This document shows, piece by piece, positions 31,774 through 40,811 of a stretch of DNA of 64,000 nt. Under the pieces are notes generated by a model, which saw only the letters and a list, made by a program, of their open reading frames with translations, made no database searches and had not been told where the DNA came from. The position numbers and the translations under genes were made by a program. Origin of the DNA: Streptomyces griseoincarnatus (GTDB lineage Bacteria > Actinomycetota > Actinomycetes > Streptomycetales > Streptomycetaceae); assembly GCA_014649575.1 (NCBI GenBank), contig BMTH01000013.1, positions 62,001 to 126,000 of the forward strand. The letters are read 5' to 3'. The stretch's first letter is position 1. Each line of letters opens with the position of its first letter.

Positions 31774-33476
31774 GGCTGGACCTCCTCGGCGGACACGGAC
31801 CCGGTGGACCGGGACCCGGCGGGCCCGGGCTCGTCGCCCGCTGCGGCGCCGTCGGGCGCCTCGTTCGTGGCGCCCTCGGCGGGCTCGTCGGGCATCTGCG
31901 GCACGACGGTCGGCCGCTCGGCCTCCAGCAGCGCGGTGATCTCCTCCTGACGGCCGGCGATCCGCGCGGACACCTCGGCCAGCCGCTCCCGTACGGCGGC
32001 CATCTCGGCGTCGTCGAACAGTTCCGCGCCGCGCTCGCCGACCAGCTCGCGGGCCAGCTCGAGGAAGTCGATGCCGGCGGCCGCGTCGCCGTCGCCGCCG
32101 CCGATGCGCACCAGGCGCGGCAGGTGGTCGGCGACCTGCTCCAGGGTGTCGAGCACCTGCTGCTGGTAGCGGTACTGCAGGATCTCGGGCGCCTCCGCGG
32201 CGGTCACCGCGCGGATGTCGAGGGCCTGCGCCTCCAGCAGGGCCGCGTTGGCCTTGGCCTCCGACTCGGCCTGCACGTAGCGCTGACGGGCCAGCGCCTC
32301 GGCGCGGTTGGTCTCGCGCTCCACGGCGGTGTCCATCTGGGCCTGGTACTGGGCGATGTCCGCCTGGATCGCGGACAGCGTCTCCTGGCTGGAGGCGAGC
32401 TCGCGGTTGAGGTCGCCCTCGTCCTGCTCCTTGCGCAGCTGGAGCGCGTACTCGTGGGTGTACGCCTCCTTCGCCATGCGGACCATCTCGGGCGCCGCCA
32501 GGTCCATCCGGTAGCGGCGGTCCGCGGGCTCGGCGTGCGTGATGTTGGCGTTGGTCAGCTCCACGGCGGGGCGGAACTGCTGGTTCAGCTGCTCAAGGAG
32601 CCGGCCGCTGTCCTCGCCGACCATGTCGTAGATGCCGGCCGCCTCCTGCTCGTAGATCAGGCTGCGGATGGTCTCGCTGACCGCGTTGCCGAGCTTCTCC
32701 TCGAAGCCGCGCACCGCTCCGAGGGTGTAGACGAACTCCACCGGGTCGCTGATCCGGAACTGGATGAACAGGTCGATGGACGCCTTCACGCCGCCCTTGG
32801 TGGGGGCTTCCCGCACCGGCGCGTTGAACGGGTACTCGCGCGTGGTGTTGACGATGTACGACACCCGCTTCCACGGGCTGAGCAGGGTGACCCGGCCGGG
32901 CCCGACGACCTTCTCCAGCTTGCCGAACCGGGTGATCATCGCCTGGCAGCCGTCCGGCACCATGACGAGGCCCTGCCGCCACCATACGAACGCGACCGCG
33001 GCCACCGCGATCAGCCAGTAGTGCAGCCCGAACAGCGGCGAGGTCACGCTCCAGCCGCCGGCCGCCGACGTGATCGACGTGCCGATCAACCCGATCGCCG
33101 GCAGCGACAGCACCGGCAGCATGGACAGCAGGGAGCGGCCCTTGGGCATCACCATCGGGTAGATGGCGTGCAGGGCCTCGCCGTCCTCCCGCAGCTGCTC
33201 GCTGCGGCTCAGCGCCTCGCCGGCCTCGTCCAGCGACACGGACTTCTGCCGCATCACGGTGTCGACGGAGCTGCCGTCCTGCTCCCGGGCGGCCGGGAAG
33301 TCGGCCGGATCCATGCCCTCGCCCGTCTCGAACCGCTCGTCCTCGCCGTCCGACGGCTGCGCGCCGCCGCCTCCGGTGCGCCGGAACAGCTCGTCCCGGG
33401 CCGCGGCGCGCGGATCCGCGCCGCCCGCGACCGACTGTGCGACGTTGCGTAGGCTTTGCGCCCGCGTACGTGCCAC
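31770..33476 (-). CDS. SPFH/band 7 domain membrane protein (long partner)
   Basis: The protein has 568 residues from GTG 33476 (AAGGGGGA just upstream). The N-terminal 100 residues are charged and low-complexity. Two hydrophobic stretches near 115-165 are followed by the SPFH domain (GLVMVPDGCQAMITRFGKLE, VVGPGRVTLLSPWKRVSYIV) and a coiled-coil (YALQLRKEQDEGDLNRELAS). The C-terminus has a second helical region with EITALLEAERPTVVP. It is the first gene of a two-gene operon with the shorter paralogue. A membrane scaffold role is known for the superfamily; targets are unknown. Confidence 0.85.
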   Translation of the reverse strand: MARTRAQSLRNVAQSVAGGADPRAAARDELFRRTGGGGAQPSDGEDERFETGEGMDPADFPAAREQDGSSVDTVMRQKSVSLDEAGEALSRSEQLREDGEALHAIYPMVMPKGRSLLSMLPVLSLPAIGLIGTSITSAAGGWSVTSPLFGLHYWLIAVAAVAFVWWRQGLVMVPDGCQAMITRFGKLEKVVGPGRVTLLSPWKRVSYIVNTTREYPFNAPVREAPTKGGVKASIDLFIQFRISDPVEFVYTLGAVRGFEEKLGNAVSETIRSLIYEQEAAGIYDMVGEDSGRLLEQLNQQFRPAVELTNANITHAEPADRRYRMDLAAPEMVRMAKEAYTHEYALQLRKEQDEGDLNRELASSQETLSAIQADIAQYQAQMDTAVERETNRAEALARQRYVQAESEAKANAALLEAQALDIRAVTAAEAPEILQYRYQQQVLDTLEQVADHLPRLVRIGGGDGDAAAGIDFLELARELVGERGAELFDDAEMAAVRERLAEVSARIAGRQEEITALLEAERPTVVPQMPDEPAEGATNEAPDGAAAGDEPGPAGSRSTGSVSAEEVQP

Positions 33477-33570
33477 GGGGTCCCCCTTCGCCTGTGGTGC
33501 CCTCCCCGCACTTGGCCGCGGGGAATCGTGTGGTCCAGTGATCACACACCGCGGAGGCAAACATGCGTAA

Positions 33571-33621
33571 GGGGCGCACCCCAGCAACGGTCACCCGTGT
33601 CTCGTTGCCGGGATGCGCCCC
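33571..33621 (-). terminator. Terminator of the symporter gene
   Basis: Arms of 19 nt at 33571-33589 and 33603-33621 pair with two mismatches that can be G-U pairs, over a 13-nt loop. It starts 22 bp beyond the stop of the minus-strand symporter gene at 33643 and ends before the SPFH operon. Confidence 0.8.
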
Positions 33622-33642
33622 TGAGCGCGGTCGCGAAGGCCG

Positions 33643-34962
33643 TCAGACCGTCGCGGGGACCGGGCGGGCGTCCTTCGGCTCGGGGGTCTCGTCGACCGGG
33701 GAGGCGTGGACCGCGTCGTACTTCTCACGGTCGAGGATCTTCTCCCGCGACGCCACGATGACCGGGATCAGCGCCTGGCCGGCGACGTTCGTCGCGGTGC
33801 GGATCATGTCGAGGATCGGGTCGATGGCCAGGAGCAGGCCCACGCCCTCCATCGGGAGGCCCAGGGTGGAGAGGGTGAGGGTCAGCATGACCGTGGCGCC
33901 GGTGAGGCCGGCCGTGGCGGCGGAGCCCACCACCGAGACGAACGCGATCAGCAGGTAGTCGCCGACGCCGAGCGGGACGTCGAAGATCTGCGCGACGAAG
34001 ATCGCGGCGATGGCCGGGTAGATCGCGGCGCAGCCGTCCATCTTCGTGGTCGCGCCGAACGGCACGGCGAAGCTCGCGTACTCCTTGGGCACGCCCAGGC
34101 GCTCGGTGACCTTCTGGGTCAGCGGCATGGTGCCGACGGAGGAGCGGGAGACGAAGGCCAGCTGGATCGCGGGCCAGGCGCCCTTGAAGAACTGCACCGG
34201 GCCGACCTTGGCGACCGTCGCCAGCAGGGCCGGGTAGACGCCGAAGAGGACGATCAGGCAGCCGACGTAGATGTCGACGGTGAACGTGGCGTACTTGCCG
34301 ATCAGGTTCCAGCCGTAGGTGGCGATGGCGTTGCCGATGAGGCCGACGGTGCCGATCGGAGCCAGGCGGATGACCCACCACAGGGCCTTCTGCAGCAGTT
34401 CGAGGACGGACTCGCTGAGGGTGAGGATCGGCTGGGCCTTCTCACCGAGCTGGAGGGCGGCGATGCCGGCGACGGCGGCCATGAAGACGATCTGCAGCAC
34501 GTTCAGCTCGGTGAACGGCGTGATCACGTCCGTCGGCACGATGCCGGTGAGGAAGTCGATCCAGGAGCCGGTCTTCTCCGGGGCCTCGCCGTCGGCCGGG
34601 CTGAGGCCCGTGCCCGCGCCGGGGTTGGTGACCAGGCCGATGGCCAGGCCGATCGCCACCGCGATCAGCGAGGTGATCATGAACCACAGAAGGGTCCGCG
34701 AGGCCAGCCGGGCCGCGTTGTTGACCTTCCTGAGGTTGGTGATGGAGACGAGGATCGCGAAGAAGACCAGCGGGGCGACGGCCAGTTTCAGCAGGCCGAC
34801 GAAGGTGCCGCCGACCTTCTCCAGGGTGGTGACCAGCCAGGACAGGTCCTGGCTGCGGGCGATCCAGCCGAGCAGGACGCCGAGGGCGAGACCGATGAGT
34901 ATCTGGGCCCAGAAGGGCACGCGGACAGACCGCTTCAACTGCGTGTTCGTGGACACGGACAT
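33643..34962 (-). CDS. Dicarboxylate/amino acid:cation symporter (DAACS family, GltP/DctA-like)
   Basis: The protein has 439 residues and eight membrane helices plus two re-entrant loops. The Ser-rich loop is SRSSVGTMPL, helix 7 has TTKMDGCAAIYPA and helix 8 DMIRTATNVAG with the substrate-binding Asp, Arg and Asn. It imports glutamate/aspartate or C4-dicarboxylates with Na+ or H+. The ATG at 34962 has GGAG only three bases upstream; the GTG at 34956 would have better spacing. It is monocistronic with a strong terminator. Confidence 0.92.
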   Translation of the reverse strand: MSVSTNTQLKRSVRVPFWAQILIGLALGVLLGWIARSQDLSWLVTTLEKVGGTFVGLLKLAVAPLVFFAILVSITNLRKVNNAARLASRTLLWFMITSLIAVAIGLAIGLVTNPGAGTGLSPADGEAPEKTGSWIDFLTGIVPTDVITPFTELNVLQIVFMAAVAGIAALQLGEKAQPILTLSESVLELLQKALWWVIRLAPIGTVGLIGNAIATYGWNLIGKYATFTVDIYVGCLIVLFGVYPALLATVAKVGPVQFFKGAWPAIQLAFVSRSSVGTMPLTQKVTERLGVPKEYASFAVPFGATTKMDGCAAIYPAIAAIFVAQIFDVPLGVGDYLLIAFVSVVGSAATAGLTGATVMLTLTLSTLGLPMEGVGLLLAIDPILDMIRTATNVAGQALIPVIVASREKILDREKYDAVHASPVDETPEPKDARPVPATV

Positions 34963-35205
34963 GCTCCGGTGAGGGGGACGCGTGAGGGATGTGACGGGAA
35001 GGCTCGGGTGGGCGCGGTGTCAGGGCTGACAGTTCGCGGCGGTGACCCGGCAGAGATCCACGTGCAGGCGCGCCACGAGCGGAACACTCCGGGGCGTGGG
35101 GAACACGGCTGCTGACTTCACCCGATGACCGTAACACCTGAGCTTTGGGATCCTCAAAGCCTTACTTTGGAAGGCGTGACGGCAAACACACTTATAGAAC
35201 GCAAA
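34963..35205 (-). promoter_or_regulatory. Leader/promoter region of symporter gene
   Basis: The upstream region is 300 bp with a markedly AT-richer stretch at 35130-35205. On the minus strand TTGAGG is followed 17 bp later by TTACGG, a weak promoter candidate. I see no clear operator. Confidence 0.3.
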
Positions 35206-35241
35206 GCGCCCCGGTCCCCTGGTGAGAGGGGGCCGGGGCGC
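35206..35241 (-). terminator. Terminator of the DUF4229 gene
   Basis: 15-nt arms (35206-35220 and 35227-35241) pair almost perfectly with a 6-nt loop. It lies 30 bp past the stop at 35271. Confidence 0.75.
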
Positions 35242-35270
35242 CGACGTGCGGTGCGCGGGTGTGGCGGACG

Positions 35271-35597
35271 TTACGAGGTCTGCGCCTGACCCGAGGTCTG
35301 GCCCTGCGCGCGGGCGGTGTCGTCGGCCACGTCCTCCTGGGTGCGGTTGGCCTCGAGGTTGGCCTTGGCGCGCTCCACGCGGCGCACGATGCCCTCCGAG
35401 GCCCGGTCCCGCTCCTTGCGCAGCACGACGAAGCTGATCGGCGCGGAGATCAGCAGCGCGAGCAGCACGATCCACAGGCCGTTGGAGTCGCCGAGACCGC
35501 GCGGCGCGAGACCGGAGTGGACGAGGGCCCAGACGACAACGAGGCAGCCCGCGAAGATCCCGAGGCGCATCAGCGTGTAGCGGAGCATCTCATCCAC
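35271..35597 (-). CDS. DUF4229 family membrane protein
   Basis: The protein has 108 residues and two membrane helices (about 11-29 and 41-58; FAGCLVVVWALVHSGL and LWIVLLALLISAPISFVVL) followed by a charged, helical tail (RRVERAKANLEANR) and Gln/Ser-rich end. This matches the actinobacterial DUF4229 family. The first ATG at 35597 has GGAAGAG only 3 nt away; ATG 35588 is the alternative. Function is unknown. It is monocistronic. Confidence 0.75.
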   Translation of the reverse strand: MDEMLRYTLMRLGIFAGCLVVVWALVHSGLAPRGLGDSNGLWIVLLALLISAPISFVVLRKERDRASEGIVRRVERAKANLEANRTQEDVADDTARAQGQTSGQAQTS

Positions 35598-35696
35598 TCT
35601 TCCGTGCGTACGGTCAGAAACATCCCCTTGGGGGACGACGTCCAGTGAAGCACGAGCGGCGGGCGATCTTTCAGCGGGGTACGGCGCGTACGGGCC

Positions 35697-36221
35697 TCAG
35701 GTGAGCGTCAGCAGCATGATCACGTCGTCGCGGTCGTCGCCGGGAGCCACGCGGATCGCGTCCGGGACGCGGCCGACCTCCTTGTAGCCGCAGGAGGCGT
35801 AGAAGCGCTCCAGGCCGAGACCGCCGCGGCAGCCGAGGCGGATGGCCTCCACGCCGTCCATCGCGCGGGCGGCCTTCTCGGCCTCGGCGAGCAGGTCACG
35901 GCCGTAGCCCTTGCCCTGGTGGCGGGGGTGGACCATCACCGTGTAGAGCCAGATCCAGTGGGTCATCAGGCGGTGGGTGTTCCGCGTCAGGAACGCGGTG
36001 GCCGCGACGCGGCCGTCCTCGTCGTGCCCCACGACCAGACGGGACCGGCCCTCCGCCATGTCCGTGAACTGCCGCAGCAGGGCGGGGCGGATGTCCTCCT
36101 GCGTCACGGGCGCGACGAAGCCGACGGCTCCGCCGGCGTTGGTGACGTCGGTCCAGACGTCGAGGATGCCGTCGCGGAGGGTGGGGGTGATGGCGGGGTC
36201 GGCGGTGAAGGTAAGGGGCAT
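35697..36221 (-). CDS. GNAT-family N-acetyltransferase
   Basis: The protein has 174 residues. Motif A reads WLYTVMVHPRHQGKGYGRDLL (split as VMVHPRHQGKGYG), the acetyl-CoA pyrophosphate site. The C-terminal strand and helix (LGLERFYASCGYKEVGR) complete the GNAT fold. The substrate is unknown. The gene sits between the DUF4229 gene and a repeat-rich spacer on the minus strand. Confidence 0.88.
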   Translation of the reverse strand: MPLTFTADPAITPTLRDGILDVWTDVTNAGGAVGFVAPVTQEDIRPALLRQFTDMAEGRSRLVVGHDEDGRVAATAFLTRNTHRLMTHWIWLYTVMVHPRHQGKGYGRDLLAEAEKAARAMDGVEAIRLGCRGGLGLERFYASCGYKEVGRVPDAIRVAPGDDRDDVIMLLTLT

Positions 36222-36737
36222 GGTGGGATGCTAGCCCTTACCTCTGCGGAGGTGCAGCAGAATTTCGGCCGCCCGCCGCGGGGGGTGCGGTCCGCTGCCG
36301 GGGGCGGTCCGCTGCCGAGGGCGGCCCGGCAGACGGCCGGTCGCGCAGTTCCCCGCGCCCCTGAGACCCGGGTGCGGGTCGTCGTGGGCTCTTCACGCCG
36401 TTCCCCGCGCCCCTGGATTTCCCGTGCGGGTAGTCGCGGGTTGCTCGCGCAGTTCCCCGCGCCCCTTCGGGGCGCGTTCACCGCAGCACCCCCCCAGGGG
36501 CGCGGGGAACTGCGCGCCAAACCCCCGCCGTCCCGCGGACGAATCCCATGGGCGCGGGGAACTGCGCGACCGGCCCCCACCCTGCCGCAGAGGGCATCGT
36601 GCCTCGCCCCAGAACGGGCGCGGGGAACTGCGCGCCAAGCTCCCGCCCTGCCGCAGACGAACCTCAGGGGCGCGAGGAACTGCGCGACCGGCCCCCACCG
36701 TCCCGCGGACGGCGATGACCGTACGCCCCGACGGGAG
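36222..36737. repeat. Repeat-rich spacer: seven copies of a 20-bp motif in two orientations
   Basis: The motif GGGGCGCGGGGAACTGCGCG or its complement occurs seven times: reverse orientation near 36342-36362, 36396-36414 and 36446-36465, and forward near 36497-36517, 36550-36570, 36616-36636 and 36668-36688. One copy has a single change (GGGGCGCGAGGAACTGCGCG). Between copies related spacers recur (CCGCAGACGAA, CCCGCGGACG). The two orientations face each other near 36475, so a large hairpin could form. No gene fits here. Confidence 0.85.
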
Positions 36738-37901
36738 TCAGACCCGCATCGGCTGCGGCGACTCCCTGCGCGCCGGATCCGGACCCTCGTACTCGCGGAG
36801 GACCTCGTACCGCGTGTTCCGCTCCACCGGCCGGAACCCCGCGTCGCGGATCAGATCCAGCAGATCCTCCCGCGTCAGCTTGTTCGGCGTGCCGAAGTTG
36901 TCCGCGTCGTGCGTGATCTTGTACTCGACCACCGACCCGTCCATGTCGTCCGCCCCGTGCTGCAGCGCCAGTTGCGCCGTCTGCACACCGTGCATCACCC
37001 AGAACACCTTGACGTGCGGCACGTTGTCGAAGAGAAGCCGCGACACGGCGAACGTCTTCAGCGCCTCCGCGCCCGTCGCCATCTGCGTCCGCGCCTGGAG
37101 CCGGTTGCGGACCTTGCCGTCCTTCATGTCGACGAAGTCGTGCTGGTACCGCAGCGGGATGAAGACCTGGAAGCCGCCGGTCTCGTCCTGGAGTTCCCGC
37201 AGCCGCAGGACGTGGTCGACGCGGTGGCGCGGCTCCTCGATGTGGCCGTAGAGCATCGTGCAGGGCGTCTTGAGGCCCTTCTCGTGCGCCAGGCGGTGGA
37301 TCCGCGACCAGTCCTCCCAGTGGGTGCGGTGGTCCACGATGTGCTGCCGGACCTCCCAGTCGAAGATCTCCGCGCCGCCGCCGGTGAGGGACTCAAGACC
37401 CGCGTCGATGAGTTCGTCGAGGATCTCGCTCGCGCTCAGCCCCGAGATCGTCTCGAAGTGGTGGATCTCCGTGGCGGTGAACGCCTTCAGCGACACCTCC
37501 GGCAGCGCCGCCTTCAGCTCGCGCAGCGACCGCGGGTAGTAGCGCCACGGCAGGTTCGGGTGCAGGCCGTTGACGATGTGCAGCTCGGTGAGGTTCTCCG
37601 AGCGCATCTCCTCGGCGAGCTTCACCGCCTCCTCGATGCGCATCGTGTACGCGTCCTTCTCCCCCGGCTTGCGCTGGAAGGAGCAGTACGCGCACGACGC
37701 GGTGCACACGTTGGTCATGTTGAGGTGGCGGTTGACGTTGAAGTGCACGACGTCGCCGTTGAGCCGGGTGCGCACCTCGTGGGCGAGGCCGCCCAGCCAC
37801 GCCAGGTCGTCCGACTCGTAGAGCGCGATGCCGTCCTCGCGGGTCAGCCGCTCACCGGAGCGGACCTTCTCCTCCAGCTCGCGCTTGAGCCCGACGTCCA
37901 T
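36738..37901 (-). CDS. mqnE: Aminofutalosine synthase (radical SAM), menaquinone biosynthesis
   Basis: The protein has 387 residues from ATG 37901 (GAGGTAAC upstream). MqnE joins the MqnA product to SAM-derived adenosyl radical, giving aminofutalosine. The [4Fe-4S] motif CTASCAYC uses Cys66, Cys70 and Cys73. Further family blocks are NVNRHLNMTNVC, ELHIVNGLHPNLPW, LTGGGAEIFDWEV and TPCTMLYGHIEEPRHRV. The length is as expected. With mqnA, ubiX, mqnP and the ubiD-like gene it shows that menaquinone is made by the futalosine route here. Confidence 0.95.
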   Translation of the reverse strand: MDVGLKRELEEKVRSGERLTREDGIALYESDDLAWLGGLAHEVRTRLNGDVVHFNVNRHLNMTNVCTASCAYCSFQRKPGEKDAYTMRIEEAVKLAEEMRSENLTELHIVNGLHPNLPWRYYPRSLRELKAALPEVSLKAFTATEIHHFETISGLSASEILDELIDAGLESLTGGGAEIFDWEVRQHIVDHRTHWEDWSRIHRLAHEKGLKTPCTMLYGHIEEPRHRVDHVLRLRELQDETGGFQVFIPLRYQHDFVDMKDGKVRNRLQARTQMATGAEALKTFAVSRLLFDNVPHVKVFWVMHGVQTAQLALQHGADDMDGSVVEYKITHDADNFGTPNKLTREDLLDLIRDAGFRPVERNTRYEVLREYEGPDPARRESPQPMRV

Positions 37902-37950
37902 GCCGTTACCTCTTTCCCAGAAGACAGACCCGTCCCACCGTACGCCCCGG

Positions 37951-38427
37951 TCAGCCGGCCTCTTCGGGCAGCTCACCGACGCGGTTCTCCCACTTGGTGG
38001 AGAGCACGATCGTGGTGCGGGTGCGGGAGACGCCCTTGGTGCCGGACAGCCGGCGGATGATGCTCTCCAGGCCGTCCACGTCGGTGGCGCGCACCTTGAG
38101 CATGAACGAGTCGTCGCCGGCGATGAACCAGCAGTCCTCGATCTCCTGGAGGTCCTTCAGCCGCTGCGCCACGTCCTCGTGGTCGGCGGCGTCGGAGAGG
38201 GAGATGCCGATGAGGGCGGTGACGCCCAGGCCGAGCGAGGGGGCGTCCACCGTGGCGCGGTAGCCGGTGATGACGCCGGCCGCCTCCAGGCGGTTGATGC
38301 GGTCGGTGACGCTGGGTCCCGACAGACCGACGAGGCGCCCCAGCTCCGCGTAGGAGGCCCGGCCGTTCTCCCGCAGGGCCTGGATGAGCTGCCTGTCCAC
38401 CGCGTCCATCGAATCGATGCCTTCCAC
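37951..38427 (-). CDS. Lrp/AsnC-family regulator
   Basis: The protein has 158 residues; GTG 38427 or ATG 38409 may be the start. The HTH (about 8-60) reads DRQLIQALRENGRASYAELG, RLVGLSGPSVTDRINRLEAA and is followed by the RAM ligand domain (VTALIGISLSDAADHEDVA, GDDSFMLKVRATDVDGLESI). It lies 50 bp upstream of mqnE on the same strand, so it may be co-transcribed and regulate the menaquinone genes or amino acid genes. The target is not visible. Confidence 0.88.
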   Translation of the reverse strand: MEGIDSMDAVDRQLIQALRENGRASYAELGRLVGLSGPSVTDRINRLEAAGVITGYRATVDAPSLGLGVTALIGISLSDAADHEDVAQRLKDLQEIEDCWFIAGDDSFMLKVRATDVDGLESIIRRLSGTKGVSRTRTTIVLSTKWENRVGELPEEAG

Positions 38428-38508
38428 TGAAGAGGTACGAAGTTGCCGAGAGGTGGTGCCGTGTGGTGCCGTCGCGGCCGGCGGGCGCGCCGGCCGCGGT
38501 CGGGTGGG

Positions 38509-39195
38509 TCAGTCGTCCGCGCGGGTTCCTCCGCCGAGTTCGCCCTTCCAGCGTCGGTACAGGGCGTGGGGGACGCCCGCCGCGTCGAGTACGCGTCCGG
38601 CGACGAAGTCCACGAGGTCCTGGATGTGCGTCGCGCCCGCGTAGAAGGCCGGTGAGGCGGGCAGTACGGTCGCGCCCGCGTCGTCCAGCGTCACCAGGTG
38701 CCGCAGCGTCTGGCCGTTCAGCGGGGTCTCCCGTACGGCCACGACCAGCGGGCGGCCCTCCTTGAGGGTCACGCTCGCCGCCCGCTGCAGCAGGTCCTTG
38801 GACAGCCCGAGCGCCACCCCGGCGACACTCGCCGTGGAGGCGGGCACGATCAGCATGCCCTTGCTCGGGTACGACCCCGAGGACGGTCCGGCCGCGAGGT
38901 CGCCGGCGGCCCAGTACCGCACGCCGTCGAGGTCGACGGAGAAGGTGTCCGGCTTGCCGTCCGCACCCCGGGACAGCCATTCCCGCAGGTCGTCGCGCCA
39001 ATGGGCGTCACGGAAGGCGATCTTGGTCTCGTCCAGCAGGGTGAGCCGCGAGGCCCGGCTGACGACGAGGTCCACGCTCTCCCCCGCCGCGAGCAGCGCG
39101 CGCAGCACGGCGGCGGCGTAGGGGGTGCCGGAGGCGCCCGAGACCCCTACGATCCAAGGCGATCGCCGCGTCTCTCCTGGCTTGGCTGGGTTCAC
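38509..39195 (-). CDS. ubiX: UbiX-family flavin prenyltransferase
   Basis: The protein has 228 residues from GTG 39195. UbiX makes prenylated FMN, the cofactor of UbiD decarboxylases. The flavin site is IVGVSGASGTPYAAAVL; further features are SKGMLIVPASTASVAGVALG and TLKEGRPLVVAVRETPLNGQ. The UbiD-like gene (40808-42265) is 1.6 kb away, which supplies the partner. In the futalosine route this pair is reported to remove the naphthoate carboxyl group. The upstream in-frame stretch beyond 39195 is a poor coding sequence and is not used. Confidence 0.9.
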   Translation of the reverse strand: MNPAKPGETRRSPWIVGVSGASGTPYAAAVLRALLAAGESVDLVVSRASRLTLLDETKIAFRDAHWRDDLREWLSRGADGKPDTFSVDLDGVRYWAAGDLAAGPSSGSYPSKGMLIVPASTASVAGVALGLSKDLLQRAASVTLKEGRPLVVAVRETPLNGQTLRHLVTLDDAGATVLPASPAFYAGATHIQDLVDFVAGRVLDAAGVPHALYRRWKGELGGGTRADD

Positions 39196-39287
39196 GGGAC
39201 CGAGCCTATCCAAAGTCGCAGGACGGGAACCGGGCCAGGGTCTCCGGGCGTTCTCCTTCACAACGGCCCGGCGACGGGGGGTGGAGG

Positions 39288-39893
39288 ATGACGGACACGC
39301 GTCCGGCGTGGTCACACGGCGAGCGGGTGCGGGCCGCCGCCGTGCTGATGGCCGGCTGGGTGGCGCTCCTGTGGGTGCTCGAGGTCGTCGACGTCGCCAC
39401 CGGGCACGCGCTGGACGGCTACGGCGTCGTGCCGCGCACCCCGTCCGAGCTGGTGGACGTGGTGCCGTCCGCCTTCGTGCACTTCGGCTTCTCCCATGTG
39501 GCGGCGAACAGCGTGCCGCTGCTGGTGCTGGGCTTCCTCGCCGCGCTCGGCGGGATACGCCGGTTCCTCGCGGTGTGCGCGCTGATCGTCGTCGCGGACG
39601 GCCTGGGCGTATGGCTCCTGTCCCCGGCGGGAACCAACACCGCTGGCGCCTCCGGCCTGATCTTCGGCCTGTTCGGCTATCTGCTGGTCAGCGGCTTCGT
39701 CGACCGGCGCCCACTGGGCATCGTGGCCGGCGTCCTGGTGGCCGCGGTCTGGGGCGGCTCGATCCTCGCGGGGCTCGCGCCCACCCAGTCCGGCGTCAGC
39801 TGGCAGGGCCATCTGATCGGCCTGGCCGCGGGCGTGGCAGCGGCCTTCCTCCTCCGCCGCCGCCCGGCGGAACACCGCGAGCCGGTCCTCTGA
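39288..39893 (+). CDS. Rhomboid-family intramembrane serine protease
   Basis: The protein has 201 residues and about six membrane helices. The catalytic Ser122 sits in AGASGLIFG and the His175 in WQGHLIGLAAG; HFGFSHVAANSVPLL (about 65-79) supplies the oxyanion-side His and Asn. These are the signature positions of an active rhomboid. It cleaves membrane-anchored proteins; the substrate is unknown. It is the only plus-strand gene in the mqn block and ends 12 bp from mqnP, convergent. Confidence 0.9.
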   Translation: MTDTRPAWSHGERVRAAAVLMAGWVALLWVLEVVDVATGHALDGYGVVPRTPSELVDVVPSAFVHFGFSHVAANSVPLLVLGFLAALGGIRRFLAVCALIVVADGLGVWLLSPAGTNTAGASGLIFGLFGYLLVSGFVDRRPLGIVAGVLVAAVWGGSILAGLAPTQSGVSWQGHLIGLAAGVAAAFLLRRRPAEHREPVL

Positions 39894-39905
39894 CCCCGCC
39901 ACCGG

Positions 39906-40811
39906 TCAGACGGTCAGCCCGCGCACCAGCAGATCGAGCAGCGCGCAGAGGAACAGCGCGATGCCGATGAAGCCGTTGACGCTGAAGAACGCGCGGTTGA
40001 GGCGGGTCAGGTCGTGCGGGCGGACGATGGTGTGCTCGTAGACGAACGCGGCGGCGACGATCAGCAGGCCCAGCCAGAAGAAGGCGCCGGCGTCGGTGAG
40101 CACCGCGTACCAGACGAACAGCGCCGTCGTCACGGTGTGGCAGGCGCGGGCGCCCCAGATCGCCGCGGGGATGCCGAAGCGGGCCGGGACGGACTTCACG
40201 CCGATCTCCCGGTCGGTCTCCACGTCCTGGCAGGCGTAGATCAGGTCGAAGCCGCCGATCCAGATGCCGACCGCGAGGCCGAGGACGACCGCCTCCCAGG
40301 ACCACGACCCGGTGATCGCCAGCCAGCCGCCGACCGGGCCCATCGCCTGCGCGAGACCGAGGATGGCCTGCGGGAAGTTGGTGAACCGCTTGCCGTACGG
40401 ATACACCACCATCGGGATCACGGCGACGGGCGCGAGCGCCAGGCACAGCGGGTTGAGCAGGGCGGCGGCGCCGAGGAACACGGCGAGGGCGATCAGCGCG
40501 CCGGTCCAGGCGTGCTTGACCGACATCGCCCCGGTGACCAGCTCACGGTGCGCGGTGCGCGGGTTACGGGCGTCGATCTCGCGGTCGATGATGCGGTTGG
40601 CGGCCATCGCGAAGGTGCGCAGGCCGACCATGGCGAGGGTGACGAGGAACAGCCGCCCCCAGTGGATGTTCGCGTCCCACTCGTACATCGCCGTGAGCGC
40701 GGCGATGTAGGCGAAGGGCAGCGCGAACACCGAGTGCTCGATCATCACCAGGCGCAGGAAGGCCTTGGTGCGTCCCGGCTGCTGCGGGAGGGCGGCGGAG
40801 GCCGACGTCAC
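39906..40811 (-). CDS. mqnP: UbiA-family prenyltransferase, menaquinone biosynthesis (MqnP)
   Basis: The protein has 301 residues from GTG 40811, overlapping the UbiD-like stop by 4 nt. UbiA enzymes attach an isoprenoid chain to an aromatic acid in the membrane. Two Asp-rich motifs bind the diphosphate: NRIIDREIDARN (about 78-89) and DLIYACQDVETDREIG (about 190-205). It has eight or nine helices. Operon with the UbiD-like gene supports prenylation of the naphthoate intermediate of the futalosine route. Confidence 0.92.
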   Translation of the reverse strand: MTSASAALPQQPGRTKAFLRLVMIEHSVFALPFAYIAALTAMYEWDANIHWGRLFLVTLAMVGLRTFAMAANRIIDREIDARNPRTAHRELVTGAMSVKHAWTGALIALAVFLGAAALLNPLCLALAPVAVIPMVVYPYGKRFTNFPQAILGLAQAMGPVGGWLAITGSWSWEAVVLGLAVGIWIGGFDLIYACQDVETDREIGVKSVPARFGIPAAIWGARACHTVTTALFVWYAVLTDAGAFFWLGLLIVAAAFVYEHTIVRPHDLTRLNRAFFSVNGFIGIALFLCALLDLLVRGLTV

